The notes beneath the pieces were generated by a model that had not been told where the DNA came from, did no database searches, and saw only the letters and a list, made by a program, of their open reading frames with translations. From NCBI RefSeq assembly GCF_016862935.1, contig NZ_BONX01000011.1, positions 107,970 to 171,969 of the forward strand: a DNA stretch of 64,000 bases. Direction: 5' to 3'. Positions within the stretch are counted from its first letter, which is position 1, and the number at the start of each line of letters is the position of its first letter. The translations under genes were made by a program, and so were the position numbers. This document shows positions 1 through 9,045 of this stretch, one piece after another. This DNA is from Plantactinospora mayteni (GTDB taxonomy: Bacteria > Actinomycetota > Actinomycetes > Mycobacteriales > Micromonosporaceae).

Positions 1-97
1 CGCAACCTACCTGCGAGCCGGCTCATGGTTAGCATCGGCGGGACCCGTCCGGCGGACCGTCGGCGGGACAGCCCATTCGTCCGGCGGGTAGGTTGCG
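1..97. repeat. Upstream region with a 10-bp inverted repeat
   Basis: The first ten bases (CGCAACCTAC) recur as an exact inverted copy at 88-97, about 60 nt before the proposed aminopeptidase start. The window cuts off whatever lies to the left, so this could be part of a larger element or a regulatory palindrome. No gene is seen in bases 1-158. Confidence 0.4.
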
Positions 98-158
98 CCG
101 GAGACCACTTCGCCGGGCCGCAACCAGGCGGCCGGCCACGCCCGTCCGGAGCCGCGCA

Positions 159-1742
159 GTGACATCGCCCAGCACCAGCCTCAGCCTGGTCGACACCGAC
201 CCCGCCGAACTCGCCGTCGACGCCATCGTCATCGGCTTGCACAGCCAGACGGTGCAGGACGTGGGTCCCGCCGCGGACTTCGCCGGAACCCTGCTCCTCG
301 CGACCGGCGCGGAGAGTATCGCCGCAGCGTTCGACGGCCGGCTGACGGAGACCCTGGCGCTGCTCGGTGCCACCGGCAGCCCGGGCGAGGTGATCAAGCT
401 GGCCACCCTGGGCACCATCACGGCGCCGCTGGTCGCCGCCGTCGGGCTCGGCCCCGAGCCGACCGGTGCGGCCCCGGCACCGGAGACCCTGCGCCGGGCC
501 GCCGCCGCGGCCGTCCGGGCGCTGGCCGGCGCCGAGCGGGTCGCGCTGACCCTGCCGGTACCCGACGACGAGGACGGCCCGGCCGCGCTGCGCGCCACCG
601 CCGAGGGTGCGCTGCTCGGGGCGTACCGGTTCGCCGGCTACAAGACCCGGCCGCAGCCGACCCGCCGCCCGCCGGTGGCCGCGATCGCGGTGCACGTGCC
701 GGACGCCGGTGACGACCGGGCCCGGGCGGAGATCACCCGGGCCGGTGTGGTGGCCCGGGCGGTCGCCCGGACCCGGGACTGGGTGAACACGGCCCCGAAC
801 GAGCTGCGCCCGCCGTCCTTCGCCGACTCGGTGGCCGCCGCCGCCCGGGAGGCGGGACTCGGCGTGGAGGTCCTCGACGAGCAGGCGCTCGCCGACGGCG
901 GCTACGGCGGCATCCTGGCCGTCGGGCTCGGCTCGGAGGCGCCGCCCCGGCTGGTGAAGCTCTCCTACGACCCGGCCGCCGCCGGTGCCGACGGGTCGGT
1001 GAAGCGGCTCGCGCTGGTGGGCAAGGGCATCACCTTCGACACCGGCGGTGTCTCGATCAAGCCGGCCCAGGGCATGTGGGAGATGAAGTCCGACATGGCC
1101 GGCGCGGCGGCGGTCGCCGCCACCATGCTGGCGATCGCCGAGCTGAAGCCGGCGGTCGCGGTCACCGGATACCTGCCGATGGCCGAGAACATGCCGTCGG
1201 CCACCGCGTACCGGCCGGGCGACGTGGTGACGATGTTCAACGGCAAGCGGGTCGAGGTGCTGAACACCGACGCCGAGGGCCGGATGGTGCTCGGCGACGC
1301 GATGGCCCGGGCCTGTGCGGACGGCTGCGACTACCTGGTCGAAACCTCCACGCTGACCGGCGGCCAGGTAGTCGCGCTCGGCAAGCGGGTGGCCGGGGTG
1401 ATGGGGAGTACCGAGCTGTGCCAGCGGGTCCAGCAGGCCGGTGACGCGGCCGGCGAGCCGGCCTGGCCGATGCCGCTGCCGGACGACGTCCGGAAGGGAA
1501 TGGACTCCGAGGTCGCGGACATCTCGCAGGTCAACGCGACGATGGACCGGGCCGGCCACATGCTCCAGGGCGGGGTCTTCCTGCGCGAGTTCGTCGCCGA
1601 CGAGGTGCCGTGGGCGCACATCGACATCGCCGGGCCGAGCTACCACGCGGGCGAGCCGACCGGGTACTGGACCAAGGGCGGCACCGGAGTGCCGGTGCGT
1701 ACCCTGCTGGAGCTGGTCGACGACATCGCCGCGAACGACTGA
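159..1742 (+). CDS. pepA: Leucyl aminopeptidase (M17 family, cytosol aminopeptidase)
   Basis: This enzyme removes N-terminal amino acids from peptides using two divalent metal ions and takes part in cytoplasmic peptide turnover. The C-terminal catalytic domain shows the metal-binding block GKGITFDTGG at about residues 288-297, followed by SIKP and the DMAGAA stretch, and the family signature NTDAEGR at about 369-375. The divergent N-terminal half matches the usual M17 arrangement, and the length of about 527 residues is normal. The frame stays open upstream, but GTG at 159 has GGAG seven bases before it and gives a usual N terminus. A strong hairpin follows the stop. The neighbouring lpdA and sucB genes downstream, with a small unknown gene in between, are typical of actinobacteria. 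Family assignment is very secure; the start is likely. Confidence 0.95.
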   Translation: MTSPSTSLSLVDTDPAELAVDAIVIGLHSQTVQDVGPAADFAGTLLLATGAESIAAAFDGRLTETLALLGATGSPGEVIKLATLGTITAPLVAAVGLGPEPTGAAPAPETLRRAAAAAVRALAGAERVALTLPVPDDEDGPAALRATAEGALLGAYRFAGYKTRPQPTRRPPVAAIAVHVPDAGDDRARAEITRAGVVARAVARTRDWVNTAPNELRPPSFADSVAAAAREAGLGVEVLDEQALADGGYGGILAVGLGSEAPPRLVKLSYDPAAAGADGSVKRLALVGKGITFDTGGVSIKPAQGMWEMKSDMAGAAAVAATMLAIAELKPAVAVTGYLPMAENMPSATAYRPGDVVTMFNGKRVEVLNTDAEGRMVLGDAMARACADGCDYLVETSTLTGGQVVALGKRVAGVMGSTELCQRVQQAGDAAGEPAWPMPLPDDVRKGMDSEVADISQVNATMDRAGHMLQGGVFLREFVADEVPWAHIDIAGPSYHAGEPTGYWTKGGTGVPVRTLLELVDDIAAND

Positions 1743-1754
1743 TCCGGGCCGGCT

Positions 1755-1779
1755 CCCGGCCCCGCCGCGCGGGGCCGGG
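1755..1779. terminator. GC-rich hairpin between convergent genes
   Basis: CCCGGCCCCGC at 1755-1765 pairs perfectly with 1769-1779 around a 3-nt loop. It lies just after the aminopeptidase stop and just before the end of the convergent small gene, so it could stop transcription from both sides. There is no U-tract, as is common in actinobacteria. Confidence 0.6.
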
Positions 1780-1788
1780 CTCGGCCGG

Positions 1789-2289
1789 TCAGCCCGTGGT
1801 CCGCTTGCGGCGCTCGTTGAAGTCGCGCATCCGCTGCGGATAGCCGACCAGCCGGACGTCGTAGACCGGGATCGCCAGTTTGTGGGCGAACCGCCGGGCG
1901 CCGTCCGGGCCGTCGATCCGGCGCCGGGTCCATTCACCGTCGTGCGCGATCAGCATGACGGTGGTCTCGGTCACGGTCGTCCGGGGCTCGATGAACGCCT
2001 CGACACCGCGCTTCGACCGGACGAACTGTTCAAGATGGTCAAGATCCGCACGGCTGGCGGGACGATCACCCGCCGCGACAACCGCCTTCTTGCGTCGGCG
2101 AAACCAGGCCAACCCGACCCTCTCCTCCCCGGCACGCCGCCCTGCGGCGAAAGTGGCGACTTCCGCGGCAAGCGTACGTCCCGACGACGTGTCCTTGGGC
2201 ACCTCGGTACGCGGCCCGCTTCCACTAGTGACAAGATGACCGAGGTGGGCGGTCCCCGGTCCCAACTGGTAAGTCCGGAGAAAGTCCAC
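1789..2289 (-). CDS. Conserved actinobacterial hypothetical protein
   Basis: I recognise no named domain. The C-terminal hundred residues look strongly protein-like and conserved: an RRRKK cluster, then alternating beta/alpha segments including VTETTVMLIAHDGEW and VYDVRLVGYPQRMRDFNERRK. It is probably a small cytoplasmic protein. The start is uncertain. GTG at 2289 gives 166 residues and GTG at 2202 would give about 137; neither has a strong ribosome binding site. It is convergent with the aminopeptidase gene and divergent from lpdA, leaving about 90 bp for two promoters if the longer start is used. The reading frame has typical high-GC codon bias, so I take it as a real gene of unknown function. 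Confidence 0.7.
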   Translation of the reverse strand: MDFLRTYQLGPGTAHLGHLVTSGSGPRTEVPKDTSSGRTLAAEVATFAAGRRAGEERVGLAWFRRRKKAVVAAGDRPASRADLDHLEQFVRSKRGVEAFIEPRTTVTETTVMLIAHDGEWTRRRIDGPDGARRFAHKLAIPVYDVRLVGYPQRMRDFNERRKRTTG

Positions 2290-2381
2290 GCCCCGCCGGC
2301 CGGAGAACCCGACCGGGGGCGGCGGTATGCCCGGTTGACCGGCATCACCCTCGTAGCAGCGACGCGACCTGGGAGTTAACT

Positions 2382-3770
2382 GTGAGCGAGCCGAACGGCG
2401 GAACGTTCGATGTCGTCATCCTCGGAGGTGGCAGCGGCGGGTACGCGGCGGCGCTGCGCGCCGCCCAACTGGACCTCTCGGTCGCGATGATCGAGAAGGG
2501 CAAGGTCGGCGGCACCTGCCTGCACAACGGCTGCATCCCTACCAAGGCGCTGCTGCACGCGGCGGAGATCGCCGACCAGACCCGCGAGTCGGAGCAGTTC
2601 GGCGTCAAGGCCGAGCTGGTCGGCATCGACATGCCCGGCGTCAACGCCTACAAGGACGGCGTGATCTCGCGGCTCTACAAGGGCCTGCAAGGGCTGATCA
2701 AGGGCGCCAAGATCACGCTGGTCGAGGGCGAGGGCAGGCTCGTCTCCGCCGACACCGTCGAGGTGGCCGGCACCCGCTACACCGGCCGCAACATCATCCT
2801 GGCCACCGGCTCGTACGCCCGGACCCTGCCCGGTCTGGAGATCGACGGCGAGCGGGTGATCACCAGTGACCACGCGCTGACCCTGGACCGGGTACCGACC
2901 TCGGCGATCGTGCTCGGCGGCGGCGTGATCGGCGTCGAGTTCGCCAGCGTCTGGAAGTCCTTCGGGGTCGACGTCACGATCATCGAGGCGCTGCCCCGAC
3001 TGGTGGCGGCCGAGGACGAGGAGTCCTCCAAGGCGCTGGAGCGAGCGTTCCGCAAGCGCGGCATCGGGTTCAAGACCGGCAAGCGCTTCGAGAAAGTGGA
3101 GCACACCGAGAAGGGCGTCAGGGTCACCATCGAGGGCGGCGAGACCGTCGAGGCCGAGGTACTGCTCGTCGCGGTCGGCCGTGGCCCGAACACCGCCAAC
3201 CTCGGTTACGAGCAGCAGGGCGTCAAGCTCGACCGGGGCTTCGTGCTCACCGACGAGCGGCTGCGTACCGGCGTGCCGAACGTCTACGCGGTCGGCGACA
3301 TCGTGCCCGGCCTCCAGCTCGCGCACCGGGGCTTCCAGCAGGGCATCTTCGTGGCCGAGGAGATCGCCGGCCGCAACCCCGCCGTGATCGACGAGAACGG
3401 CATCCCCCGGGTCACCTACTCCGACCCGGAGCTTGCCTCGGTCGGGCTCACCGAGGCCCGGGCCAAGGAGCAGTACGGCGCCGACAAGGTGAAGACCTAC
3501 AACTACAACCTCGGTGGCAACGGCAAGAGCCAGATCCTCAAGACCGCCGGCTTCGTCAAGCTGGTCCGGGTCGACGACGGTCCCGTGGTCGGCGTGCACA
3601 TGGTCGGCGCCCGAGTCGGCGAGCTGGTCGGCGAGGCGCAGCTCATCTTCAACTGGGAGGCGTACCCGGCCGAGGTGGCGCAGCTCATCCACGCCCACCC
3701 CACCCAGAGCGAGGCGCTCGGCGAAGCCCACCTGGCCCTGGCCGGCAAGCCGCTGCACGCACACGCCTGA
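2382..3770 (+). CDS. lpdA: Dihydrolipoyl dehydrogenase (E3 of 2-oxoacid dehydrogenase complexes)
   Basis: This flavoprotein reoxidises dihydrolipoyl groups and passes electrons to NAD+. It is the E3 subunit shared by pyruvate and 2-oxoglutarate dehydrogenase complexes. Residues 10-20 hold the FAD-binding GGGSGG motif, the redox-active disulfide is [13 protein letters not shown] with Cys46 and Cys51, and a second dinucleotide motif ([10 protein letters not shown]) binds NAD. The C terminus has the HAHPTQSE active-site His-Glu pair. The 462-residue length is standard. GTG at 2382 is preceded by GGGAG. The E2 gene follows after 70 nt with no terminator between, so the two genes probably form an operon. 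Identification is secure. Confidence 0.97.
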   Translation: MSEPNGGTFDVVILGGGSGGYAAALRAAQLDLSVAMIEKGKVGGTCLHNGCIPTKALLHAAEIADQTRESEQFGVKAELVGIDMPGVNAYKDGVISRLYKGLQGLIKGAKITLVEGEGRLVSADTVEVAGTRYTGRNIILATGSYARTLPGLEIDGERVITSDHALTLDRVPTSAIVLGGGVIGVEFASVWKSFGVDVTIIEALPRLVAAEDEESSKALERAFRKRGIGFKTGKRFEKVEHTEKGVRVTIEGGETVEAEVLLVAVGRGPNTANLGYEQQGVKLDRGFVLTDERLRTGVPNVYAVGDIVPGLQLAHRGFQQGIFVAEEIAGRNPAVIDENGIPRVTYSDPELASVGLTEARAKEQYGADKVKTYNYNLGGNGKSQILKTAGFVKLVRVDDGPVVGVHMVGARVGELVGEAQLIFNWEAYPAEVAQLIHAHPTQSEALGEAHLALAGKPLHAHA

Positions 3771-3840
3771 CCACAGAATCTCCGCGCCGCCCGGCGACAA
3801 CCGGGCCAGGATCGCACAGGCCACGAAGGAGTCGTTAAAG

Positions 3841-5661
3841 ATGCCGGTATCGGTCACCATGCCCCGGCTGGGCGAGAGCGTCACTGAGGGCACCGTCACC
3901 CGGTGGCTGAAGCAGGAGGGCGACCGGGTCGAGGTCGACGAGCCCCTGCTCGAGGTTTCCACCGACAAGGTCGACACCGAGATCCCCTCCCCGGCGGCCG
4001 GCGTGCTGGCCCGGATCGTGGTGAGCGAGGACGAGACCGCGGAGGTCGGCAGTGAGCTGGCGGTGATCGACGGCGACGGTGGGCCGGGCGGCGAGGCCCG
4101 GCCGGCCCAGCCGGAGCCGGCCGAGCCCGAGCCCTCCCCGGCCGAGGCCGCCCCGTCGGCCGAGGTGGCGGAGCCGGCCAGTCAGCCGGAGCAGCCCGAG
4201 CCGGAGACCGTCGCGGCGCAGACCGCGCCGGCCGGCGACTCGGGCACCGTCGTCAAGCTGCCGGCGCTGGGCGAGAGCGTCACCGAGGGCACCGTGACCC
4301 GCTGGCTGAAGGAGGTCGGCGACACCGTCGAGGCCGACGAGCCGCTGGTCGAGGTCTCCACCGACAAGGTGGACACCGAGATCCCCTCCCCGGTCGCCGG
4401 CACCCTGCTGGAGATCCGGGTCGGCCAGGACGAGACCGCGCCGGTCGGCGCCGACCTGGCGGTGATCGGGGTCGCCGGCGGCGCCGCACCGGCGAAGCCC
4501 GCCCCCGAGGCCGCGAAGCCGGCCCCCGCCCCCGAGCCCGCGAAGCCGGCGGCGGAGCCGGCCCGGCCGGCGGCACCGGCGGCCGGTGCGTCCTACCAGA
4601 CTCCGGCACCGGAGACCGAGCGTTCCGCGCAGCCGGTCCGGACCGAGCAGGCGGCCCAGCCAGCCCCGGCGCCCACCCCGGCCCCCACGCCGGCTCCGGC
4701 ACCATCCGGCGAGAACGGTGCCGGGTACGTCACCCCGCTGGTCCGCAAGCTCGCCAGTGACCAGGGCGTCGACCTCGCCACGGTCAGCGGTACCGGGGTC
4801 GGTGGCCGGATCCGCAAGCAGGACGTACTCGAGGCGGCGGAGCGGGCCCGCGCAGCGGCACAGGCCCGGGCCGCCCAGCCGGCCGCGGAGGCCGCCGCTC
4901 CGGCCGTACCCGCGGCGAAGGCGGCACCGAGCCCGCTGCGGGGCAGCACCCAGAAGCTGCCCCGGATCCGCGCGGTCATCGCCAGGCGGATGCAGGAGTC
5001 GCTGCACGAGATGGCGCAGCTCACCACGGTCGTCGAGGTGGACGTCACCAGGGTCGCCCGGCTGCGGGCCAAGGCCAAGGACACGTTCTTCCAGCGGCAC
5101 GGGGTCAAGCTGTCGTTCCTGCCGTTCTTCGCGCTGGCCGCCGTCGAGGCGTTGCAGACCTACCCGGTGGTCAACGCCCGGATGGACCTCGACGGTGGGA
5201 CGATCACCTATCCGGAGGCGGAGCACCTCGGGATCGCGGTGGACACCGAGCGCGGCCTGATGGTGCCGGTGATCCACAACGCCGGTGACCTGAACCTGGC
5301 CGGGATCGCCCGGCGGGTCGCGGACCTCGCCGAGCGGACCCGAACCAACAAGATCAACCCGGACGAGATCGCCGGTGCGACCTTCACGCTGACCAACACC
5401 GGCAGCCGGGGTGCGCTCTTCGACACCCCGATCGTCCCGGCGCCGCAGTCGGCGATGCTCGGCACCGGCGCGGTGGTCAAGCGTCCGATGGTGGTCACCG
5501 ACCCGCAGCTCGGCGAGGTGATCGCGCCGCGCTCGATGGTCTACCTGGCGCTCTCCTACGACCACCGGCTGGTCGACGGCGCGGACGCCGCCCGGTTCCT
5601 GACCGCGATCAAGGAGCGGCTGGAGGCCGGCCAGTTCGAGGCCGAACTCGGGCTGTCCTGA
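3841..5661 (+). CDS. sucB: 2-oxoglutarate dehydrogenase E2, dihydrolipoamide succinyltransferase
   Basis: This is the core acyltransferase of a 2-oxoacid dehydrogenase complex, carrying acyl groups on lipoyl-lysine to coenzyme A. Two lipoyl domains are visible (about residues 3-76 and 136-210), each with the [10 protein letters not shown] lipoylation motif (Lys43 and Lys176), joined by Ala/Pro/Glu-rich linkers. The peripheral subunit-binding domain is at about 296-335. The catalytic domain fills about 370-606 and ends with the SYDHRLVDG active site. ATG at 3841 has AAGGAG upstream. Actinobacterial SucB proteins commonly have two or three lipoyl domains. Lipoate would come from LipB and LipA encoded about 6-9 kb downstream. 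The succinyl rather than acetyl specificity is inferred from family resemblance. Confidence 0.95.
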   Translation: MPVSVTMPRLGESVTEGTVTRWLKQEGDRVEVDEPLLEVSTDKVDTEIPSPAAGVLARIVVSEDETAEVGSELAVIDGDGGPGGEARPAQPEPAEPEPSPAEAAPSAEVAEPASQPEQPEPETVAAQTAPAGDSGTVVKLPALGESVTEGTVTRWLKEVGDTVEADEPLVEVSTDKVDTEIPSPVAGTLLEIRVGQDETAPVGADLAVIGVAGGAAPAKPAPEAAKPAPAPEPAKPAAEPARPAAPAAGASYQTPAPETERSAQPVRTEQAAQPAPAPTPAPTPAPAPSGENGAGYVTPLVRKLASDQGVDLATVSGTGVGGRIRKQDVLEAAERARAAAQARAAQPAAEAAAPAVPAAKAAPSPLRGSTQKLPRIRAVIARRMQESLHEMAQLTTVVEVDVTRVARLRAKAKDTFFQRHGVKLSFLPFFALAAVEALQTYPVVNARMDLDGGTITYPEAEHLGIAVDTERGLMVPVIHNAGDLNLAGIARRVADLAERTRTNKINPDEIAGATFTLTNTGSRGALFDTPIVPAPQSAMLGTGAVVKRPMVVTDPQLGEVIAPRSMVYLALSYDHRLVDGADAARFLTAIKERLEAGQFEAELGLS

Positions 5662-5676
5662 CCGCACCAACGCGTC

Positions 5677-5713
5677 GTGCGGGGCGTCCGGCCGTCGGCC
5701 GGGCGCCCCGCAC
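5677..5713 (+). terminator. Strong terminator after sucB
   Basis: A 17-bp stem (5677-5693 with 5697-5713, one T-G wobble) closes a 3-nt loop 15 nt after the sucB stop, followed by CCGTTTCC. It probably ends the lpdA-sucB transcript. Confidence 0.75.
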
Positions 5714-5778
5714 CCGTTTCCGTCGGACGCCGGCTGCGCGACGACGCCGTTGCGGACCGCGTGGGCGAAGATACGGAG

Positions 5779-6681
5779 ATGCGTATCCTGATCGCCGGCG
5801 CGTCCGGCTGGCTCGGCACCCGTCTGACCGATCGGCTCCGGGCGGCGGAGCACGACGTCGTCCGGCTGGTCCGGCGCCCGGCGCAGGGGCCGGAGGAGGT
5901 GCGCTGGGATCCGGCCGCCGGCCAACTCGACCCGGCGGCGCTCTCCGGTGCCGACGCGGTGGTCAACCTGGCCGGCGCCAACGTCGGCGACCAGCGCTGG
6001 ACCCGCGGCTTCAAGGAGATACTCCGGGCCAGCCGGGTCGACAGCACCGCGACGCTGGCCCGGGCGATCGCCGCGCTGCCGGCCGAGCGGCGTCCCCGGG
6101 CGCTGCTGAACGGCTCGGCGATCGGCTGGTACGGCGACACCGGCGACCGTCCGGTCGAGGAGGAGGAGCCGGCCGGCGACGGTTTCATGGCCGACCTGTG
6201 CCGGGTCTGGGAGGCGGCGACCGCACCAGCCGAGCAGGCCGGGGTACGGGTGGTACGACTGCGCATCGGCCTGCCGCTGGAACACTCCGGTGGGCTGCTC
6301 AAACCGCAGCTGCTGCCGTACCGGCTCGGGATCGCGGGCAAGTTCGGCAGCGGGCGGCAGTGGATTCCGTGGATCTCGATGGCCGACTGGCTGGCCGCGA
6401 TGACCTTCCTGCTGGAGCGCGAGGAGATCGCCGGGCCGGTCAACGTCGTCGGCCCGACGCCGGTGACCAACGCCGAGTTCACCAGGGAGCTGGGCCGGGC
6501 ACTGCGCCGGCCGACCGTGATGCCGGTGCCCGCGATCGCGCTGCGGATCCTGCTCGGCGAGCTGTCGGTCGAGCCGTTGCGCAGCCTCCGGGTACTGCCC
6601 GGGGTGCTGAACCGGGCCGGCTTCGCGTACCGGCATCCCGACCTGCCCAGCGCGCTGGGTGCGGCGCTGGCCGGGCGCTGA
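5779..6681 (+). CDS. TIGR01777-family epimerase-like protein
   Basis: An extended-SDR type NAD(P)-binding protein of the TIGR01777 family (DUF1731 C-terminal domain). The cofactor motif GASGWLGTRL is at residues 7-16. The family signatures NLAGANVGDQRW, NGSAIGWYGDTGD and RIGLPLE follow in order. The C-terminal part (PVPAIALRILLGELS) matches DUF1731. The substrate is not known for the family. Length is 300 residues. I place the start at ATG 5779, preceded by GGAG; a further 34 codons are open upstream but overlap the sucB terminator. The gene lies alone after the terminator, and tandem repeats begin just behind its stop. Confidence 0.9.
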   Translation: MRILIAGASGWLGTRLTDRLRAAEHDVVRLVRRPAQGPEEVRWDPAAGQLDPAALSGADAVVNLAGANVGDQRWTRGFKEILRASRVDSTATLARAIAALPAERRPRALLNGSAIGWYGDTGDRPVEEEEPAGDGFMADLCRVWEAATAPAEQAGVRVVRLRIGLPLEHSGGLLKPQLLPYRLGIAGKFGSGRQWIPWISMADWLAAMTFLLEREEIAGPVNVVGPTPVTNAEFTRELGRALRRPTVMPVPAIALRILLGELSVEPLRSLRVLPGVLNRAGFAYRHPDLPSALGAALAGR

Positions 6682-6850
6682 GCGGGGCCGGAGACTGCGA
6701 ATCAGCGCACGCCGGGATGCCGCAGCAGCCAGGCCCGATACTGCGAATCAGCGCACGCTGGACGCGGCACCGGCCCGGCCGGAGACTGCGGATCAGCGCA
6801 CGGTGGACGCGGCACCGGCCCGGCTGGGGAATGCGAATCAGCGCATGCTG
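6664..6850. repeat. Four tandem copies of a ~45-bp unit after the epimerase-like gene
   Basis: The core TGCGAATCAGCGCA begins at 6696, 6742, 6787 and 6832, giving a period of 45-46 bp. The unit also contains GCGGCACCGGCCCGGC, which resembles the 3' end of the preceding gene, so the array seems to have grown from the gene terminus. The 15-codon period keeps reading frames open on both strands, but I see no ribosome binding site or family and do not call a gene here. Confidence 0.85.
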
Positions 6851-7001
6851 ACGGCCTAAACAGCCACCAGAAGCGAGAAGGTGTGTAAAAGTAATTTCAC
6901 CTTCCGTACCGGACAAAATCTCCGGCACCGGACGGCCGCCCGGCGGGTCCGGTCGGGAAGGCGATCCGCGCCGCGAGCGGCGCCGCCAGGCTGGAGGCTC
7001 G

Positions 7002-7418
7002 ATGACCGTGCAGGACCGGACCGGCCGACCGGCCGTCCCGACCCGACCGCGCCGGGCGGTCGCCGCCGCACTCGCGTTCTCCGTCGGCCTGGCCGTCGCC
7101 GGTACGGCGGTCGCGGCGGCCAGCCGGCCAGCCGGCCGGACCGCTGTCGCGCTGGCCGCCGCCGAGCCGCCGGAACCCGGCACCGTCACCTTCCGGGTGG
7201 TACCCGCGCCGACGACCGCGCCACCGACCCCGCCCACGCCGCAGCCGCCCACCCCTCGGCCGACGCCCTCGGGCCACCTTCCGGTCACCGGCGGCGGCGG
7301 TGACCCGGCCTCGGGCTGGCTGCCGGCGCTCGGCGCACTGCTGGTGCTCACCGGCACGCTGATCGTGGTGGCCGCCCGCCGATCCCGCCGCCCGGGCGAC
7401 GCGGGGCCCACCGGGTAG
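7002..7418 (+). CDS. Small LPXTG-type cell-wall-anchored protein
   Basis: This 138-residue protein has a signal-peptide-like hydrophobic segment (about 18-40), a Pro/Thr-rich stalk (about 66-92), the sortase motif LPVTG at 93-97, a second membrane segment (about 107-124) and an Arg-rich tail. That layout is the classic C-terminal sortase-anchoring signal. There is almost no folded domain, so the mature product would be a short exported stalk peptide. No sortase gene is in the window. TGGAGG lies upstream of ATG 7002. Function is unknown; it may be a surface or aerial-growth peptide, but that is a guess. Confidence 0.75.
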   Translation: MTVQDRTGRPAVPTRPRRAVAAALAFSVGLAVAGTAVAAASRPAGRTAVALAAAEPPEPGTVTFRVVPAPTTAPPTPPTPQPPTPRPTPSGHLPVTGGGGDPASGWLPALGALLVLTGTLIVVAARRSRRPGDAGPTG

Positions 7419-7444
7419 CCGGCCGGACCCCGCGCCGAACCCGG

Positions 7445-7837
7445 TCAGCAGTCGCGCAGCTCCGGGGACTGGTTGCGGACCTGGGCGAGCGGCGAGACGA
7501 ACGACCGGTACGTCGTCCCGCCCACCGCCCCCAGCCGGAACGCCGCCACCCGGTGGCAGTTCTGGAACGCGAGGCGTACCCCGAAGTGGCGTTCCAGCCC
7601 GCCCCGGATGGCGTCGCTGGCCAGTGCGCGGAGCAGTTGGCCCCGCTCCGCCTCACTCGGCGGCGGTACGGCGTGGTCGGCGTAGTCGGCCGTGGTCGCG
7701 TGGACCCGGGCCGAGACCTCGGCGACCACCGCCCAGGCGTACGGCAGGGACCGCCGGACACAGTCGACGAACTCCTCGTCGTCGACTCGGCCGGCCTCGG
7801 CCCGCTCCAGCAGTGCGGCGGGTACGTCCAGGGACAT
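7445..7837 (-). CDS. SCO5389-family protein
   Basis: A 130-residue protein matching the actinobacterial family named after Streptomyces SCO5389. Recognisable segments are DVPAALLERAEAG, EEFVDCVRRSLPYAW, GQLLRALASDAIRGGLERHFG and the end NQSPELRDC. The family has no known function that I can cite. ATG 7837 is preceded by AGGAGGAGAGAG, a strong ribosome binding site; a longer frame upstream has no support. It lies 113 nt behind the CooC-like ATPase on the same strand, so the two may be co-transcribed. Two conserved cysteines and two histidines in the C-terminal half might bind metal, but this is only suggestive. Confidence 0.85.
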   Translation of the reverse strand: MSLDVPAALLERAEAGRVDDEEFVDCVRRSLPYAWAVVAEVSARVHATTADYADHAVPPPSEAERGQLLRALASDAIRGGLERHFGVRLAFQNCHRVAAFRLGAVGGTTYRSFVSPLAQVRNQSPELRDC

Positions 7838-7950
7838 CTCTCTCCTCCTGTCGTGGATTCGATCCGGTCCGGGCCGAGCGACCCGGACCGGCGACACATC
7901 TCGACCGGCCCCGACGGCGGGACCGACCAGCGGACCAGCCAGCAGCGCAG

Positions 7951-8928
7951 TCAGCGGACCGGCGCCTGTGGACCGGGTACGAAGTCGGGGTCCACCTGCC
8001 CGGCCAGGTCCTCGCCGACCCGGTCGTTCGCCCAGGCGACCGCGTTGCGCAGGTGGAACTCCACCGCGTGCCGCTGGAAGGTCGCCCAGTCCTGCACCTG
8101 CTCGTCGACGGTGACCCGGAGCAGGTCGAGCGCGGCCCGGTTGCCCGGCTCCAGGGCGTGCGCCGGCCCCGGTACGCCCCGTTCGGCGCTCTTCACGTAG
8201 TCGGAGCGGGTCAGCCAGGTGAGCAGGTCGGCCCCGACGTGCTGGCGCAGGAACTCCACGTCACCGTGGTCGTCGACCTTGTTGCCGACCACGTGCACCC
8301 GGACGCCGTACTCCCGGGCGTAGCCGACGTACTGCCGGTAGACGCCCATGCTGCGCAGGGTCGGCTCGCAGACGAGGAAGGTGGCGTCGAACCGGGTGAA
8401 CAGTCCGGAGGCGAACGAGTCGGCCCCGGCGGTCATGTCCACCACCACGTACTCCCCCGGGCCGTCGACCAGGTGGTTTAGCAGCAGTTCCACCGCACCG
8501 ACCTTGGCGTGGTAGCAGGACACCCCGAGGTCGTCGGCGCCGAACGGCCCGGTCACCGCGAGCCGGACGCCGGCCACCTCGCGGACCACCGCCGGGTAGA
8601 GCGGGTTGTCGCCGTCGACCGGCAACAGCCGGGAGCCACGGCCCGGCGGGGTGGTCTTGACCATCGCCGCGGCCGAGGAGATCCGGGGGTTCTCGCCGCG
8701 CAGGTACTCCTTGATCTGCGGCAGGTGGTCGCCGAGCGTCGGCAGCCGGGCCGCCTCCTCCTCGGTGGCGCCGAGCGCGGTCCCGAGGTGCTGGTTGATG
8801 TCGGCGTCGATGGCGAGCAGCGGCGGCGGGCCGCCGTCGGCCGGGCCGGCGGCGGCGAGATGCCGGGCGAAGAGGGCTGCCAGCGTGGTCTTGCCACTGC
8901 CGCCCTTGCCGACGAACGAGATTTTCAC
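7951..8928 (-). CDS. CooC/MinD-like P-loop ATPase
   Basis: A 325-residue ATPase of the SIMIBI class. The N terminus has the deviant Walker A motif GKGGSGKTT (residues 7-15) found in CooC, MinD and ArsA proteins. It is followed by AIDADIN, VVDMTAGAD and VVGNKVD, the latter giving nucleotide-base specificity. CooC-type proteins insert metals into enzymes or drive cofactor delivery; the partner here is unknown. GTG 8928 has GGAGGA eight bases upstream. A Zur-like palindrome lies about 40 nt before the start, which supports a link to metal (zinc) status. The SCO5389-family gene follows downstream. Class assignment is secure; the metallochaperone role is inference. Confidence 0.85.
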   Translation of the reverse strand: MKISFVGKGGSGKTTLAALFARHLAAAGPADGGPPPLLAIDADINQHLGTALGATEEEAARLPTLGDHLPQIKEYLRGENPRISSAAAMVKTTPPGRGSRLLPVDGDNPLYPAVVREVAGVRLAVTGPFGADDLGVSCYHAKVGAVELLLNHLVDGPGEYVVVDMTAGADSFASGLFTRFDATFLVCEPTLRSMGVYRQYVGYAREYGVRVHVVGNKVDDHGDVEFLRQHVGADLLTWLTRSDYVKSAERGVPGPAHALEPGNRAALDLLRVTVDEQVQDWATFQRHAVEFHLRNAVAWANDRVGEDLAGQVDPDFVPGPQAPVR

Positions 8929-8966
8929 TGTACGGGTCCTCCGGTGCAGTCTGCGACGTTAATCCA

Positions 8967-8996
8967 ATTGGAAATCATTTCCATCAGATTCGTCAA
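8967..8996 (-). promoter_or_regulatory. Zur-like operator overlapping a promoter
   Basis: TGGAAATCATTTCCA at 8969-8983 is a perfect 7-1-7 palindrome close to the actinobacterial Zur box (TGAAAATCATTTTCA type). A TTGACG -35 candidate lies at 8991-8996 reading towards the ATPase, and TCCAAT at 8972-8967 could be the -10, so the palindrome would cover spacer and -10. It lies in the divergent region between the ATPase and the membrane-protein gene. The match is by eye only. Confidence 0.65.
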
Positions 8997-9045
8997 GCTG
9001 CCCGCTTCCTCGGCGTGTCGGAGCGGGGTTGGTAACCTCCGGCCC

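Noticed and set aside
3835..6636. Very long minus-strand open frame opposite sucB and the epimerase-like gene
   Set aside because: It is a GC-bias shadow of real plus-strand genes; the amino acid composition is Arg/Gly/Asp-rich with no domain.
6659..6859. Repetitive 66-codon frame in the 45-bp repeats
   Set aside because: No ribosome binding site or family; the 45-bp period alone explains the open frame.
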